A DNA stretch of 64,000 nucleotides from positions 1 to 64,000 of the forward strand of contig CASFWA010000004.1 of the NCBI GenBank assembly GCA_949298405.1, in the 5' to 3' direction. The DNA comes from an uncultured Pseudomonadota bacterium (lineage in GTDB: Bacteria > Pseudomonadota > Alphaproteobacteria > Rs-D84). Position numbers and translations under genes: made by a program. Within the stretch, counting starts at the first letter, position 1; each line of letters opens with the position of its first letter. Positions 34,388 through 44,340 of the stretch are shown here, in pieces. The notes under the pieces were generated by a model. That model did not search any database. It worked only from the letters and a program-made list of their open reading frames with translations, and had not been told where the DNA came from.

Positions 34388-37034
34388 CTGTAATCCTGAT
34401 TTTATCGTTTTCTGTGTAAGCGCCTGGAACCGAAGATAGTGTATTCCATAGTGTTGTATGCCACGCCATTTCAGGCGGATTCTTATAAGGAGTATATCCA
34501 TAAATGTACAATCTGTCACGCGCCCGGGTCATCGCAACATATAAAAGTCTGTAATATTCTGCAAGTTTTGTTTCCATAAATAATTCAGATGCAACTTGTT
34601 GAGTTTCGCAGCCTTCTGTTTTTCTTGGAGTCCAAAGCCATGGCTCTGGCATACCTTCGCCAGCCTGTTGCTGTGAATTTGTTAGCATTTTTTTTGGAAT
34701 AGGAAAAGTTGTTTCTGTTTCTGGCATACGTATTGTATCTATTAAAAATATTACAGGTGCTTCTAGCCCTTTGCTGCCGTGAATAGTCACAATCCTTACC
34801 CCAGAAGCGGCGTTCATGTCGCGTTTTATTTCACTGCCACCGGTAATGAACCATTTTAAAAAGTTTTTTAAAGTTCCTGGTTGTGTTCTCTCGTACGACA
34901 AGCATATTGTCATAAACTCTTCTAATGGGTCTATGATTTGGCTGCCTAGGGCTTCTATCATACTTGTACGGACACCGTATTTATTCAACAGGTTAGAAAA
35001 GAAAGAATAAGGACTGGCGATTTTTGCATTTTCTACAATAGCCGACAGATTGGAATAAACTTCCGGAAACGTGTCCTTTAAAACATCAAACACGGTTATT
35101 AAATTTTCTTTTTTGTTCCGGCTTTTTCGCGCAATATTTTCACCGTTTTTTATTTTGCATATTTTAAAAATATCCTCTTCTTTCAATCTGAAAATCGGAC
35201 TTTTTAATACGCAACATAAACTATAATCGTCGTTCGTGTTTAAACAAAAACGCACAAGGTTTAGCAAGTCTCTTATGGCAGGAAAGTCAGGCAATATGAT
35301 TCTGTCACTACCAGCAACTTCGATGCCGCGTTTTTTTAGTTCTTTTACCAACGGGGGAACCATCGGTTTTCTTCTTTGAACCAAAACCATGATTTCTTTT
35401 GGTAAAAATTGTTTTGTTTTTATTAACGCTTCTATGTCGTCGGCAATTTGACGCACATAATCAGCAACTGTTTGGCCACTTTCTTTCTTTGATATTAGTT
35501 TGTTTATTTCTACCAAACCGCCTTTATCTGTTCTGTATACTTTGTGTTCATTGTTAGAGAACCCAGTTTGTGCGGCCAATTCCGTGTTCCCAAAGAAAAA
35601 GTCGACAGTACGCAATATTGGTTCAAGCGACCTAAAACTTTGTTCCAAAGGAATTTCTTTTATAATCCTCATATTTTGCTGGATTTGTTCTGAAATTTCT
35701 TCGCGGCTTGACGCAAACGCTTTTGGGTCTGCACCTTGAAAACCATAAATAGACTGTTTTGTGTCGCCTACCACAAATATAGACTTAGGTAAATTTGTTG
35801 TGTCGCCTTCTGCAAAAAAATCACCAGACAACATGCGGACGATATCCCATTGGGTTGGACTTGTGTCTTGGGCTTCGTCTATTAAAATTTGATTCAAAGA
35901 AATGTTTAATTGCGACAAAATCCAACCCATATTTTCCGGAGAAGAAAACAGTTTTTTCGTATAAAGAATTAAATCTTCGAAATCCAAAAGATTTTTTTGC
36001 CTTTTTAATTCTTGATACCTTTTTGCAAAAGCAGCAGATAAGTCGAACAAAGATAAAGAATCTTTTGCGATTTGTTGAGCAATGTAAAACTGGTTTTGTC
36101 TAAAAACGCGTTCTTGTTCGTCAACCAAATATTCTTTTTTTGATACGTTTTGAGTTTTACTACCATCGTCATTTAAATACGCTTCTTTATATTCTTCAAA
36201 ATTTATAGTTTTATCAATGTATTTTTGTGTTAAGTTTATAATTTGTATAAGATATTTTGCCGGTTTTTTTGAACTATTTACTTCTTCAGAGGCTATACGC
36301 ACGATGTTTTTCAGTTTTTCTTCTGAAAATTCTATCCGAACAGGATTGTTTAAACCTAAAAAATATTCAGTTGTATCAATAAAGTATTTGCGGTATTTGC
36401 TAATGTCGTTTAGGTTAAAAAAGTATTTATATTGTTCGCTTAATATTTGTAGCAGGTCGTTTATGTATGTGTCAGATATCCTGGTCACAATATGTGCAAA
36501 TGCATCTATTACATATTTATCATTTGAGGTATTTATTAGTTTTGTAAAAGCATCCTGTTGCAAAACGCGTTGGTTCGCGTCGGACACCAGTGACCACGAA
36601 GGCGATATGCCTGCTTCTAATGGGAAACGATGTAAAATTTCTTCGCAAAAGCCATGAAGAGTTTTTATTTTTAATATTTCGGGATTGTCTATGTATTTGA
36701 AAAAAATTTCCCTGGCATGGGCGACATCTTCATCTTTTGGCGGATTGTTTAAAGAAATGTCTTTTAAAAGTTTTTTTAGTTCTTCATCAGACGACATCGC
36801 CCAATTACGTAATTCCTTTAATATACGATTGCGCATTTCACCTGCGCCAGCATTTGTATAAGTAAGACACAATATACCAGAATTATATAAATCTTCTGTT
36901 CTAAATAAAGTTCTTAGTAATCTTTGTACCAAAACACTCGTTTTACCAGTGCCTGCATTAGCCTGTACCCATACATTTACCGCTGGATTGGCGGCCTCGT
37001 TTTGTTCAGGTGAAAGTGATTGGTCTTTTTTCAT
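34377..37034 (-). CDS. addA: AddA-type UvrD-family helicase lacking its nuclease domain
   Basis: Superfamily 1 helicase of the AddAB recombination complex, 885 residues against about 1150 in relatives. Motifs: Walker A ANAGTGKTSVLVQRLL near the N-terminus, DEAQDTSPTQWDI, VGDTKQSIYGFQGADP, VTIHGSKGLEAPVI, and YVAMTRARDRLYIYG near the end. It stops just after the helicase core, and the missing nuclease is encoded by the overlapping next gene. An AAGGG site precedes the start. AddB, usually adjacent upstream, is not in this window. Confidence 0.9.
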   Translation of the reverse strand: MKKDQSLSPEQNEAANPAVNVWVQANAGTGKTSVLVQRLLRTLFRTEDLYNSGILCLTYTNAGAGEMRNRILKELRNWAMSSDEELKKLLKDISLNNPPKDEDVAHAREIFFKYIDNPEILKIKTLHGFCEEILHRFPLEAGISPSWSLVSDANQRVLQQDAFTKLINTSNDKYVIDAFAHIVTRISDTYINDLLQILSEQYKYFFNLNDISKYRKYFIDTTEYFLGLNNPVRIEFSEEKLKNIVRIASEEVNSSKKPAKYLIQIINLTQKYIDKTINFEEYKEAYLNDDGSKTQNVSKKEYLVDEQERVFRQNQFYIAQQIAKDSLSLFDLSAAFAKRYQELKRQKNLLDFEDLILYTKKLFSSPENMGWILSQLNISLNQILIDEAQDTSPTQWDIVRMLSGDFFAEGDTTNLPKSIFVVGDTKQSIYGFQGADPKAFASSREEISEQIQQNMRIIKEIPLEQSFRSLEPILRTVDFFFGNTELAAQTGFSNNEHKVYRTDKGGLVEINKLISKKESGQTVADYVRQIADDIEALIKTKQFLPKEIMVLVQRRKPMVPPLVKELKKRGIEVAGSDRIILPDFPAIRDLLNLVRFCLNTNDDYSLCCVLKSPIFRLKEEDIFKICKIKNGENIARKSRNKKENLITVFDVLKDTFPEVYSNLSAIVENAKIASPYSFFSNLLNKYGVRTSMIEALGSQIIDPLEEFMTICLSYERTQPGTLKNFLKWFITGGSEIKRDMNAASGVRIVTIHGSKGLEAPVIFLIDTIRMPETETTFPIPKKMLTNSQQQAGEGMPEPWLWTPRKTEGCETQQVASELFMETKLAEYYRLLYVAMTRARDRLYIYGYTPYKNPPEMAWHTTLWNTLSSVPGAYTENDKIRITDDK

Positions 37035-37175
37035 TTATACCCTTGCTTTATTTTAGGGATTTTAGTATAAATTTCTCTGAACTGCAAGAATATATAAGGA
37101 ATGTAAAGCATAACTTTTGTTGCGGGGACCTTTTAATTGTTCTAATGTTTATTTAGAAAATACGGGGGGATTTAT

Positions 37176-39101
37176 ATGGATATTATGCAAATGTTTATAA
37201 TCGGCAGTAGTATATTGGGCGGTCTGTTGATTATTTCGTTAATAGTGTTGTTTTTTGTGTCTAGACGCTCTCAGAAAGTAATGGAATCTTTATTGCTGTT
37301 GATGACAAAACCAGAACGCGCAAAAATTCATGATGCGGTACGTGTTTTGCAAACAATATTGGCAGATGAAATATCTAAAATAGAATCAAGTTTTCAGAAT
37401 ATTAGTTCTACATTAAACTCTCAGATAGCGTCAGCAAATGAATTAAAAACTGCTTTGTGCGAACAAAATGAAAAATTACTGGCTTCCGCGGATGATGCAA
37501 CAAAGAAAATGGCTATAATGTCTCAAAGGCTTGATAACACGGTGTCTGATTTACGTGGTGTTGTAGATTCAAGCAATTGGCAAAATGTTGAAATGGCAAC
37601 CGATAGATTTTCGGCAACGGTTAATGATTTGATGACCAGAATTGATACCACTACCCAAGATACAACAGATAGAATCGGACAAATTCAAGGACATGTAGAT
37701 ACTTGGGTCGCATCTGGTGAAAAATTATCACAAGAATTAAAGTCTCAGTTTAATGCTAATGAAGAACAAATGAAAACAGTAAACGCAGAATATGAAACAA
37801 TGCAACAGCGTTTAACTGATTTGGCAAAAACAACCGCAGACGGATTCGAAAATGTAAAAAACGCAGCGACAGATTATGAAACATTGATGGGACAAAATGA
37901 TAAGTTGCTAGACAGTCATTTGACTAAAATGGATTCTTTCAGCAAGCAATCCAAGAAACAACTTACAACGCAAATGAATACATTAACAAATACCGCAAAT
38001 GTTGTTGGTGGGCAAGTTCGTTTGGCTGAATCATCCATAGAAAAACAAATTAGAAAACTTGCTGATGTTGTAGAAAAACTGATGAGTACCGCAACCGCTA
38101 CAGAGGCATCTGTTAGAAGCATCTCTACAGAACTAGCAACTCTTACTAACCGCTTTAACAATGAAATAAAAGAATTTGCAACGGGGGTTGTGACAGAACT
38201 TAAAACGGTTTCTGGTGTTGCAAATACAACATTAGAAAACACAAGAAATGCAGCGGGCGCTTTCTCGGAGTCAGTAAAAGCGATGGCAACGGGTGTGCGT
38301 GAAACCTTGATAGAAATGAACACGGCGCATACTCAACTATCAGGTCAGTCTGCCAATTTGATAAAAATGTCTGCGGAAACGACCGCGCAATTACAACCGT
38401 TATCAGAACTTATAGAAAAATATTATTCTGCCCTGCCAGATTTATCACAAACTTCTATGGCAACTGGTGAAAACTTAGAAAAAATTGTAGCTTCGTTAAA
38501 CGAAAAGATAAGTTTAATGAAGTCAACTGTATCGGAATCTACGACAACTATTGCCGATTCTGCTGGTAAGTTAGAAGATTTAGCAGGTCAATCGCGTCAG
38601 CAAATGATTGATTTAATGTCAGACTATGCAAAGGCAGTAAATACTATGCAGACGCTAAATAAGCAAATGATGGTTGCACGTGCTACTGCACCTATGGAAG
38701 CAATAAGTACTGCGACTGCCGCGTCTTTTGGACGCATTAGTAGTCAAGATTTCTTGAAACAAAGTGAACGCATGTTTGAAAAGATGCATGAACAGTCACT
38801 TGATTTAACTAGGGCTATCGGTGCAGAAATTCCTGATGTAGTCTGGAAGAAATATCATGCTGGGGATAAAACTATATTTTCTAAATGGCTAGCCAAAATG
38901 ATGGCCGCAGCCGACAAAAAACAAGTTCGTGATATGTTGAAGTCTGACGCAGTATTTCGTTCCCAGGCAGCCCAATTCGTACGCAGTTTTGATAAAGTTC
39001 TAGCCGGGGCACAACAGGCAGATAATTCTGACAAATTAGCCGCGACTTTAATAAAAACAGATTTGGGGCAAATATACGTCGCCCTTAAAGGACATATTTA
39101 A
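37176..39101 (+). CDS. Membrane-anchored long coiled-coil protein
   Basis: 641 residues: one N-terminal membrane helix (residues 7-28), then about 450 residues of Ser/Thr/Gln/Ala-rich helix with repeated patterns resembling chemoreceptor or apolipoprotein coiled coils. A conserved C-terminal domain follows (QDFLKQSERMFEKMHEQ, then GAEIPDVVWKKYHAGD and FRSQAAQFVRSFDKVL). I recall the C-terminal domain from other Alphaproteobacteria without a known function. The GGGGGG site precedes ATG. It is monocistronic. A structural or polar-localisation role is a guess. Confidence 0.85.
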   Translation: MDIMQMFIIGSSILGGLLIISLIVLFFVSRRSQKVMESLLLLMTKPERAKIHDAVRVLQTILADEISKIESSFQNISSTLNSQIASANELKTALCEQNEKLLASADDATKKMAIMSQRLDNTVSDLRGVVDSSNWQNVEMATDRFSATVNDLMTRIDTTTQDTTDRIGQIQGHVDTWVASGEKLSQELKSQFNANEEQMKTVNAEYETMQQRLTDLAKTTADGFENVKNAATDYETLMGQNDKLLDSHLTKMDSFSKQSKKQLTTQMNTLTNTANVVGGQVRLAESSIEKQIRKLADVVEKLMSTATATEASVRSISTELATLTNRFNNEIKEFATGVVTELKTVSGVANTTLENTRNAAGAFSESVKAMATGVRETLIEMNTAHTQLSGQSANLIKMSAETTAQLQPLSELIEKYYSALPDLSQTSMATGENLEKIVASLNEKISLMKSTVSESTTTIADSAGKLEDLAGQSRQQMIDLMSDYAKAVNTMQTLNKQMMVARATAPMEAISTATAASFGRISSQDFLKQSERMFEKMHEQSLDLTRAIGAEIPDVVWKKYHAGDKTIFSKWLAKMMAAADKKQVRDMLKSDAVFRSQAAQFVRSFDKVLAGAQQADNSDKLAATLIKTDLGQIYVALKGHI

Positions 39102-39102
39102 T

Positions 39103-39131
39103 AAAAAGGCTTCTTTAATGAAGCCTTTTTA
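39103..39131. terminator. Terminator between convergent genes
   Basis: AAAAAGGCTTC/GAAGCCTTTTT stem with T run, overlapping the 3' end of the minus-strand gene. Confidence 0.9.
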
Positions 39132-39728
39132 TTTTGTCTTTATTTGTTCTGATAAGAACTTTAATAATTTTGAACTAATTATAGTTTCTGACGCACTACA
39201 TTTTGCCAAAAAATCTATGTCGACATCAGCGCGCAAAAAGTCTTCGGGATTACATGTGTTTTTTTGTCTGACTAATTTATCGTTTGGCATATTTGCGCGG
39301 TTCTGTATGGTTTGTAGGTTGTTTTCTGGCGGAATAAAATAAATTGTCTTAAAGTCATAGTGTCTGCTTAATTTATTGGCTTTGAACCAATCAATCATTT
39401 GGCGTATGTATTTAGGTTGAATTACGTCGTATACTAAATTTTTGCTTAAATTATTATATATTTCAAATTCAGGAACCCCATACAGCCATTTAGGCTGGCC
39501 AGGCATCCAAAATTCTTCATTTACCCATAATAATGTTGCTAATTTTTCTGTAGAAAAATATTGTTCGTCTCGGAAATAATAATCGTGTCCGTCTTTTTCG
39601 CCTTCTCGCATTGGTCTGGTGGTCGCGGATTTTAAACTATAAAACAAATTGGGCGGCAAATAGTGTTTAATAAAATAACTTTTCCCGCTACCAGAAAGCC
39701 CCGTACAAAAAAGAACAATGTTTTTCAT
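39129..39728 (-). CDS. Guanylate-kinase-like P-loop protein
   Basis: 199 residues. Walker A TGLSGSGKSYF and the GMP-binding block SATTRPMREGEKDGHDYYF strongly recall guanylate kinase. The central and C-terminal parts diverge: the usual LDID.QG block is replaced by NLVYDVIQPKYIRQM. It may be a specialised nucleotide or nucleoside kinase instead of the essential Gmk. An AAAGGA site precedes ATG. It lies downstream of rpoD on the same strand, separated by the rpoD terminator. Confidence 0.75.
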   Translation of the reverse strand: MKNIVLFCTGLSGSGKSYFIKHYLPPNLFYSLKSATTRPMREGEKDGHDYYFRDEQYFSTEKLATLLWVNEEFWMPGQPKWLYGVPEFEIYNNLSKNLVYDVIQPKYIRQMIDWFKANKLSRHYDFKTIYFIPPENNLQTIQNRANMPNDKLVRQKNTCNPEDFLRADVDIDFLAKCSASETIISSKLLKFLSEQIKTK

Positions 39729-39750
39729 ATTAATAATCCTTTGTCGTTAA

Positions 39751-39776
39751 AATAAAAACCCGCAATTAAGCGGGCT
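39751..39776 (-). terminator. Terminator after rpoD
   Basis: On the minus strand, GCCCGC/GCGGGT stem with a TTTTTATTTT tail. Confidence 0.85.
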
Positions 39777-39783
39777 TTATATG

Positions 39784-41865
39784 TTAATCTTCTAAGAAAC
39801 TACGTAATTTACGTGCACGCGTTGGATGCTTTAATTTGTTTAAAGCCTTTTGTTCAATCTGGCGTATACGTTCACGCGTAACCCCGATATATTCCCCAAC
39901 CTCTTCCAAAGTACTTGTTTTGTTGGTACTCATACCGAAACGTTGACGCAAAACAGTTTCTTCTTTTGGGTCTAATTCTGATAGTATCTGTGTGACAATC
40001 TTTCTTAAATTCTTTTGTGCGGCAGATACAAACGGATTCTTTGCAGTTTCATCAGCAATAATTTCAATACGACTGCTATCGTCTTCTGTACCAACAGGCG
40101 CTTCTAATGATATAGGTTTCAGATTTACTTTCATCGCCTTGTGAATCTTGTCTACTGGTAAATAAATTATCTTAGATAATTCTTCCGCAGTAGGCTGACG
40201 CCCGTATTTGTGCATAAACTGTCTTGTCGCACGCTGTATCTTGTGTATGTTGTCAATCATATGAACTGGGATACGTATTGTGCGCGCTTGGTCCGCAATA
40301 CTACGTGAAATCCCCTGTTGAATCCAGTTCGTTGCATAAGTTGAAAACTTGTTGCCTAAACGATAATCAAACTTATCAACGGCTTTCATCAATCCGATGT
40401 TGCCATCTTGAACCAAATCAGAGAAATCTAAGCCAAGACCACGATTGCTGGACTTCTTTGCAAACTTTATAACCAAGCGCAAGTTTGCTTCTATCATTTC
40501 ACGTTTAGCACGTGCAGCCTCAGTTTGACCACGACGAACTAACTCGACTACTTTTTTATATTCAGCAGTTGGTTGACCTGTTTCTTGGGCAATTGCGGTA
40601 ATATCTTCTTGAATCTTTAATATGTCTTTTTCATGTTTCTTTGCAAATGCTACCCATGCAGGATTCTTGTGCTTAGCCAAATTTTTAACCCAATTACGGT
40701 TCAATTCGTTGCCCGTATATTCTTCCAAGAAATCTTCGCGTTTTATTTTGTTTGCCATTGCTAACCGCAATAACTTACCTTCTAGCCCCATAAGCAACTG
40801 GTCGCGCTTTGTTAATTGTTCTAAAATTTCTGCAATACGGTCGTCGTTTAAACGTATCTTGCTGACATGTTCAAACAATTCCAAGCGCATTTTTGTATAT
40901 TTCTTTTCTAATGTTTCATCTGGTTTAGAAGAAGTTAAAAGATTTTCTAAGCGCTTGGCTTGCAATTTCTGCATATTATTAAATATGCGTTTAATTTTAC
41001 TAAACAAATCCATAACCATAGGCATTAACGCTTCTTCCATTACTGGAATAGGAACGCCAGATGTACCACGAGGTGTATCTTCTTTTTTGATACCATCTTC
41101 ATCCTCGTCATCTTCGTCCTCCTCATCATCGTCTGTTGTGGTGGTTTCCTCTAAGTCGTCTAAATCGTCATCATCTAATTCGTCTACGTGTTCAACGCCT
41201 TTGGATTTTAATGCTTCTGACAATGCCGCCAAAGATTTTTGTTCGGAATCACTGGAATACATTACTTCCAGGTTGACGATATAGCGAAGTCTAATATCTT
41301 CATTTAATAATTGTTGATACCAGTCTAACATGGCCTTTATAGTCATTGGACTTTCGCATAGACCGTAAACCATTAATCTTGATGCGGCTTCAATTCGTTG
41401 GGCAATTGCAACTTCCCCAGCCGCGGTTAATAATTGTACTGTGCCGATTTGTTTCAAGTAAGATTGGACAGAATCTTGAACCCCAAGAACTAAATTACCA
41501 GTTTGACTGCGTTCTAATTGTTTTGCATAATGTTCATAATCATCTTCGTTAACATCAACTTGCTCTGCATCCGCATTCAACAAGTTACGAGTCTTATCGC
41601 GTGGTTCATCAGAATCGTCGTCATAATATTTTTCCATGTCCTGCGAGAAACTATCTGTTTCCAGAATTTCCAGACCTAAATCTTGTTGAAAGAAATCTAG
41701 AACTTCATCTTGTTCTTCTGCTGGGACTTCGTCCGCTTCGGTGGCATTATTAAAATCCATCTGAGACAGATAACCAACCTCCATAGCAGAGGTTGCAAGT
41801 TTCTGTAAATTTTCCGGCAATGAATCAATCAATAACTTGGTTGCTTCGTCCAATTTCTTAGCCAT
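39784..41865 (-). CDS. rpoD: RNA polymerase primary sigma factor RpoD
   Basis: Housekeeping sigma70, 693 residues. Region 1.1 is divergent and acidic. The non-conserved region holds a very acidic stretch ([13 protein letters not shown] near residue 250). Regions 2-4 are canonical: [70 protein letters not shown] before ATG 41865 is better placed than for TTG 41871. It is downstream of trcR by 37 bases. It should read the TTGAxx/TAtAAT promoters listed here. Confidence 0.98.
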   Translation of the reverse strand: MAKKLDEATKLLIDSLPENLQKLATSAMEVGYLSQMDFNNATEADEVPAEEQDEVLDFFQQDLGLEILETDSFSQDMEKYYDDDSDEPRDKTRNLLNADAEQVDVNEDDYEHYAKQLERSQTGNLVLGVQDSVQSYLKQIGTVQLLTAAGEVAIAQRIEAASRLMVYGLCESPMTIKAMLDWYQQLLNEDIRLRYIVNLEVMYSSDSEQKSLAALSEALKSKGVEHVDELDDDDLDDLEETTTTDDDEEDEDDEDEDGIKKEDTPRGTSGVPIPVMEEALMPMVMDLFSKIKRIFNNMQKLQAKRLENLLTSSKPDETLEKKYTKMRLELFEHVSKIRLNDDRIAEILEQLTKRDQLLMGLEGKLLRLAMANKIKREDFLEEYTGNELNRNWVKNLAKHKNPAWVAFAKKHEKDILKIQEDITAIAQETGQPTAEYKKVVELVRRGQTEAARAKREMIEANLRLVIKFAKKSSNRGLGLDFSDLVQDGNIGLMKAVDKFDYRLGNKFSTYATNWIQQGISRSIADQARTIRIPVHMIDNIHKIQRATRQFMHKYGRQPTAEELSKIIYLPVDKIHKAMKVNLKPISLEAPVGTEDDSSRIEIIADETAKNPFVSAAQKNLRKIVTQILSELDPKEETVLRQRFGMSTNKTSTLEEVGEYIGVTRERIRQIEQKALNKLKHPTRARKLRSFLED

Positions 41866-41902
41866 AAACAAACCCTTGAATTTATTAAGTTATTATAAAA
41901 GT

Positions 41903-42421
41903 TTATTTTTTTGCCTTAGCAACTGCATCATGCAAAGCAGATTCAGATACCAATCCTAAAACAATAGGACTTTGAATTTGAATCATAGAATAAGATTTGT
42001 GCGTTTTGTTGCGAACAGACGCAACTGTTGGATTTGTACTACGCATTAAACGCGCAACCTGCCCGTCAGACAATTCTGGATAATTCTTTAAAATCCATAA
42101 AATACCACCCAGACGATTTTGACGATGAAGTTTCGGCGTATAACCAACACCCTTTTTATTCTGTGCCTTCTGTGCAACAACAATTTCTTCACGTAAAGTC
42201 AAACGCGCATTAGGGTCTGCTTCACATTTTTCAATATCTTCACGAGTTAATTGCCCATTTAAAATAGGATTCAACCCTTGGATTTTATAAGTTTCTGCAT
42301 CGGCAATATTTTTTACTTCTAATTCATGTAAACCACAGAAATCTGCGATTTGTTCAAATGTTAAGGCTGTATTTTCAATCAGCCAAAGTGCCGTGGATTT
42401 TGGCATATATGGATAGTTCAT
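41903..42421 (-). CDS. trcR: Cell-cycle regulator TrcR (DUF1013)
   Basis: 172 residues. MPKSTALWLIENTALTFEQIADFCGLHELEV, GLNPILNGQLTREDI and RLGGILWILKNYPELSDGQVARLMRSTNPTV match DUF1013, known as the alphaproteobacterial transcriptional regulator TrcR. The helix-turn-helix region lies near residues 20-40. The start is fixed by AGAGGA seven bases upstream of ATG 42421; an ATG two codons earlier sits too close to it. This gene is a useful class marker. It precedes rpoD in the same direction. Confidence 0.92.
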   Translation of the reverse strand: MNYPYMPKSTALWLIENTALTFEQIADFCGLHELEVKNIADAETYKIQGLNPILNGQLTREDIEKCEADPNARLTLREEIVVAQKAQNKKGVGYTPKLHRQNRLGGILWILKNYPELSDGQVARLMRSTNPTVASVRNKTHKSYSMIQIQSPIVLGLVSESALHDAVAKAKK

Positions 42422-42486
42422 GAACATTCCTCTTGTTGCTGGGGGCAATATACACCAAAATCGCCCTAGATTCAAGACTTTTTTAT

Positions 42487-42523
42487 ATAAATTTGTGTTT
42501 GATAGATTCAGACACAAATTTAT
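42487..42523. repeat. Perfect 12-bp inverted repeat between cysS and trcR
   Basis: Arms 42487-42498 (ATAAATTTGTGT) and 42512-42523 (ACACAAATTTAT) with a 13-base loop. It overlaps the cysS stop. There is no T run on either side, so it is not a standard terminator. It could be an mRNA-stability hairpin or an operator for trcR. Confidence 0.7.
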
Positions 42524-43971
42524 TTGTTATTATATAACCTGTTTATGCTTTTTTTTACTAATTTCGCACCTTCTTTTGTGTCAACTACCGACCAGCCTGC
42601 TGATTCTATCTTGACACGAAATTCATCTGCCAAAGCCCAATTCTTTTCAATTTTTGCTTTTGTACGTGCTTCTGCTAATTCTTGTAATTCTGCGGGTGCC
42701 GTTTCTGACTCGGTTTCAATTTGCTTTTTTGCTCTATCAATAAATTGTAAACCCAGCAATCTATCAATAAATTCAAATAACTTTATCTTAGTTGCAGCGT
42801 TTACTTCTGACTTTTTTAATAATTCTTGAATGTAGACCAAGGCTTCTGCGGTTTTCATGTTGTCTGAAACAGCATCAAGAATCTTGTCATGCCATTCTTT
42901 AAACTGCTTTTCATCTACATCACCAGGTGTTTTTTCTTGCAGTAATGCAGCAACGCGTCTTACGATGTTTTTATAACCGGCTGCTGCGGCGTCTAATGCT
43001 TCCCAAGAAAAAGCAAGTTGTGTTTGAAAATGCCCAAGCGAAATTAAATATCTATACGCCATTGGGTCATAACCACGTTTCCTTAATGCATCTAAGCCTA
43101 AAAACTCACCATTTGACTTACTCATTTTTTCGCCGCTTTTATCAACCAAGAAACTAAAATGTACCCAATAACGAACCCAAGGGGCACCTGTTATTGGTTC
43201 TGATTGCGCAATTTCATTGGTGTGATGAATTCTAGACAAATCTTCACCACCGGTGTGAATATCAAAATGGTCACCTAATAATTTCATACTCATAGCACTG
43301 CATTCTGCATGCCAACCAGGGAACCCAATACCCCAGGGACTATCCCATTCCATTTGACGTTTTGCGTCTTTTGGCGAGAACTTCCATAATGCGAAATCAG
43401 AAGGGTTGCGTTTTTTGTCGTTAAATTCCACACGTGCACCCGCACGATTACCAGAAACACTGCCGCCGGTTAATTGCCCATATGCAGGAAATTTACTTGT
43501 GTCATAATAAATGCCGTCGTCTTCGATTTTATAGGTAAACCCTAAATCTTCCAGTTTTTTTACCAATTCAATTTGTTCTTTTATATAATCTGTTGCATGT
43601 GGCATGTATGTCGGACGCATCAAATTTAAATCATCAAAATCACGCAAAAACTCATCTGTATAAAATTTTGCGATATCCCATACAGATTTGTTATCACGAT
43701 TTGCACCCTTCTCCATTTTATCTTCACCGCTATCTGCATCGTCACTAGTTAAATGCCCCACATCAGTAATATTCATAACATGTGTGACATCATACCCATT
43801 TTCTAAAAGCATTCTTTTTAATATATCATTATGTGTCATAGTTCTTAGATTACCAATGTGCGCATAATGATAAACTGTTGGACCACAACCGTAAAAACCG
43901 ACCTTGCCTTCTACTAATGGTTTAAATTCTTCGATTCTTCTAGACATTGTATTAAAAAGTTTTACGGTCAT
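42520..43971 (-). CDS. cysS: Cysteinyl-tRNA synthetase
   Basis: Class I synthetase, 483 residues. The zinc and active-site motifs CGPTVYHYAHIGNLRT (HIGH) and KMSKSNG are present, as are GFPGWHAECSAMS and FDIHTGGEDL. The start at ATG 43971 follows AAGGGG; the open frame runs 15 bases further. Demand for Cys-tRNA should be high given the Cys-rich exported proteins. The gene ends in a 12-bp inverted repeat. Confidence 0.97.
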   Translation of the reverse strand: MTVKLFNTMSRRIEEFKPLVEGKVGFYGCGPTVYHYAHIGNLRTMTHNDILKRMLLENGYDVTHVMNITDVGHLTSDDADSGEDKMEKGANRDNKSVWDIAKFYTDEFLRDFDDLNLMRPTYMPHATDYIKEQIELVKKLEDLGFTYKIEDDGIYYDTSKFPAYGQLTGGSVSGNRAGARVEFNDKKRNPSDFALWKFSPKDAKRQMEWDSPWGIGFPGWHAECSAMSMKLLGDHFDIHTGGEDLSRIHHTNEIAQSEPITGAPWVRYWVHFSFLVDKSGEKMSKSNGEFLGLDALRKRGYDPMAYRYLISLGHFQTQLAFSWEALDAAAAGYKNIVRRVAALLQEKTPGDVDEKQFKEWHDKILDAVSDNMKTAEALVYIQELLKKSEVNAATKIKLFEFIDRLLGLQFIDRAKKQIETESETAPAELQELAEARTKAKIEKNWALADEFRVKIESAGWSVVDTKEGAKLVKKSINRLYNNK

Positions 43972-44157
43972 AATTTTCCCCTTCAATGTGATTTTATTTT
44001 TTTGTTAATCTTTATGGAATTTTATAAATTAAGCCATAGATGGCTAAGGAATATTTTTAGCGACAACAGCAACAACAACAAATATTAAATTTATATAAAA
44101 TCATATTAATAATTATATTTAAAAAAGATTACTGTGTCAAACAGATAAAATAAAAAA

Positions 44158-44246
44158 TGGCGGAGCGTATAGGACTCGAACCTATGGACCGCTATAACAC
44201 GGTCACGGATTAGCAATCCGCTGCATTACCACTCTGCCAACGCTCC
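44158..44246 (-). tRNA. tRNA-Ser(GCT)
   Basis: 89 bases with encoded CCA. Acceptor GGAGCGT/ACGCTCC, discriminator G, long variable arm, anticodon loop TTGCTAA giving GCT. Confidence 0.96.
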
Positions 44247-44307
44247 GCTGTGGTTGTGTCTGTCATTATATAGAAACTGTTTAACAAATGCAAGCCTGAA
44301 AATAATA

Positions 44308-44340
44308 AAAAAATCCCCAGTTTTATGGGGATTTTTCTTT
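44308..44340 (-). terminator. Terminator after accDA
   Basis: Hairpin ATCCCCA/TGGGGAT with flanking A and T runs between accDA and tRNA-Ser on the minus strand. Confidence 0.85.

Noticed and set aside
33985-34519. N-terminal 44 codons of the nuclease frame upstream of ATG 34387
   Set aside because: This stretch is the out-of-frame shadow of the AddA C-terminus and has no nuclease homology.
40622-41284. Long plus-strand frame of 220 codons opposite rpoD, with a poly-Ser stretch
   Set aside because: The poly-Ser is the complement of the acidic Asp/Glu stretch of RpoD. There is no ribosome-binding site, and rpoD is certain on the other strand.
43987-44157. CAA-rich stretch and short palindrome AGCCA/TGGCT upstream of cysS
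   Set aside because: Low complexity and only five paired bases; nothing beyond AT-rich intergenic DNA can be supported.
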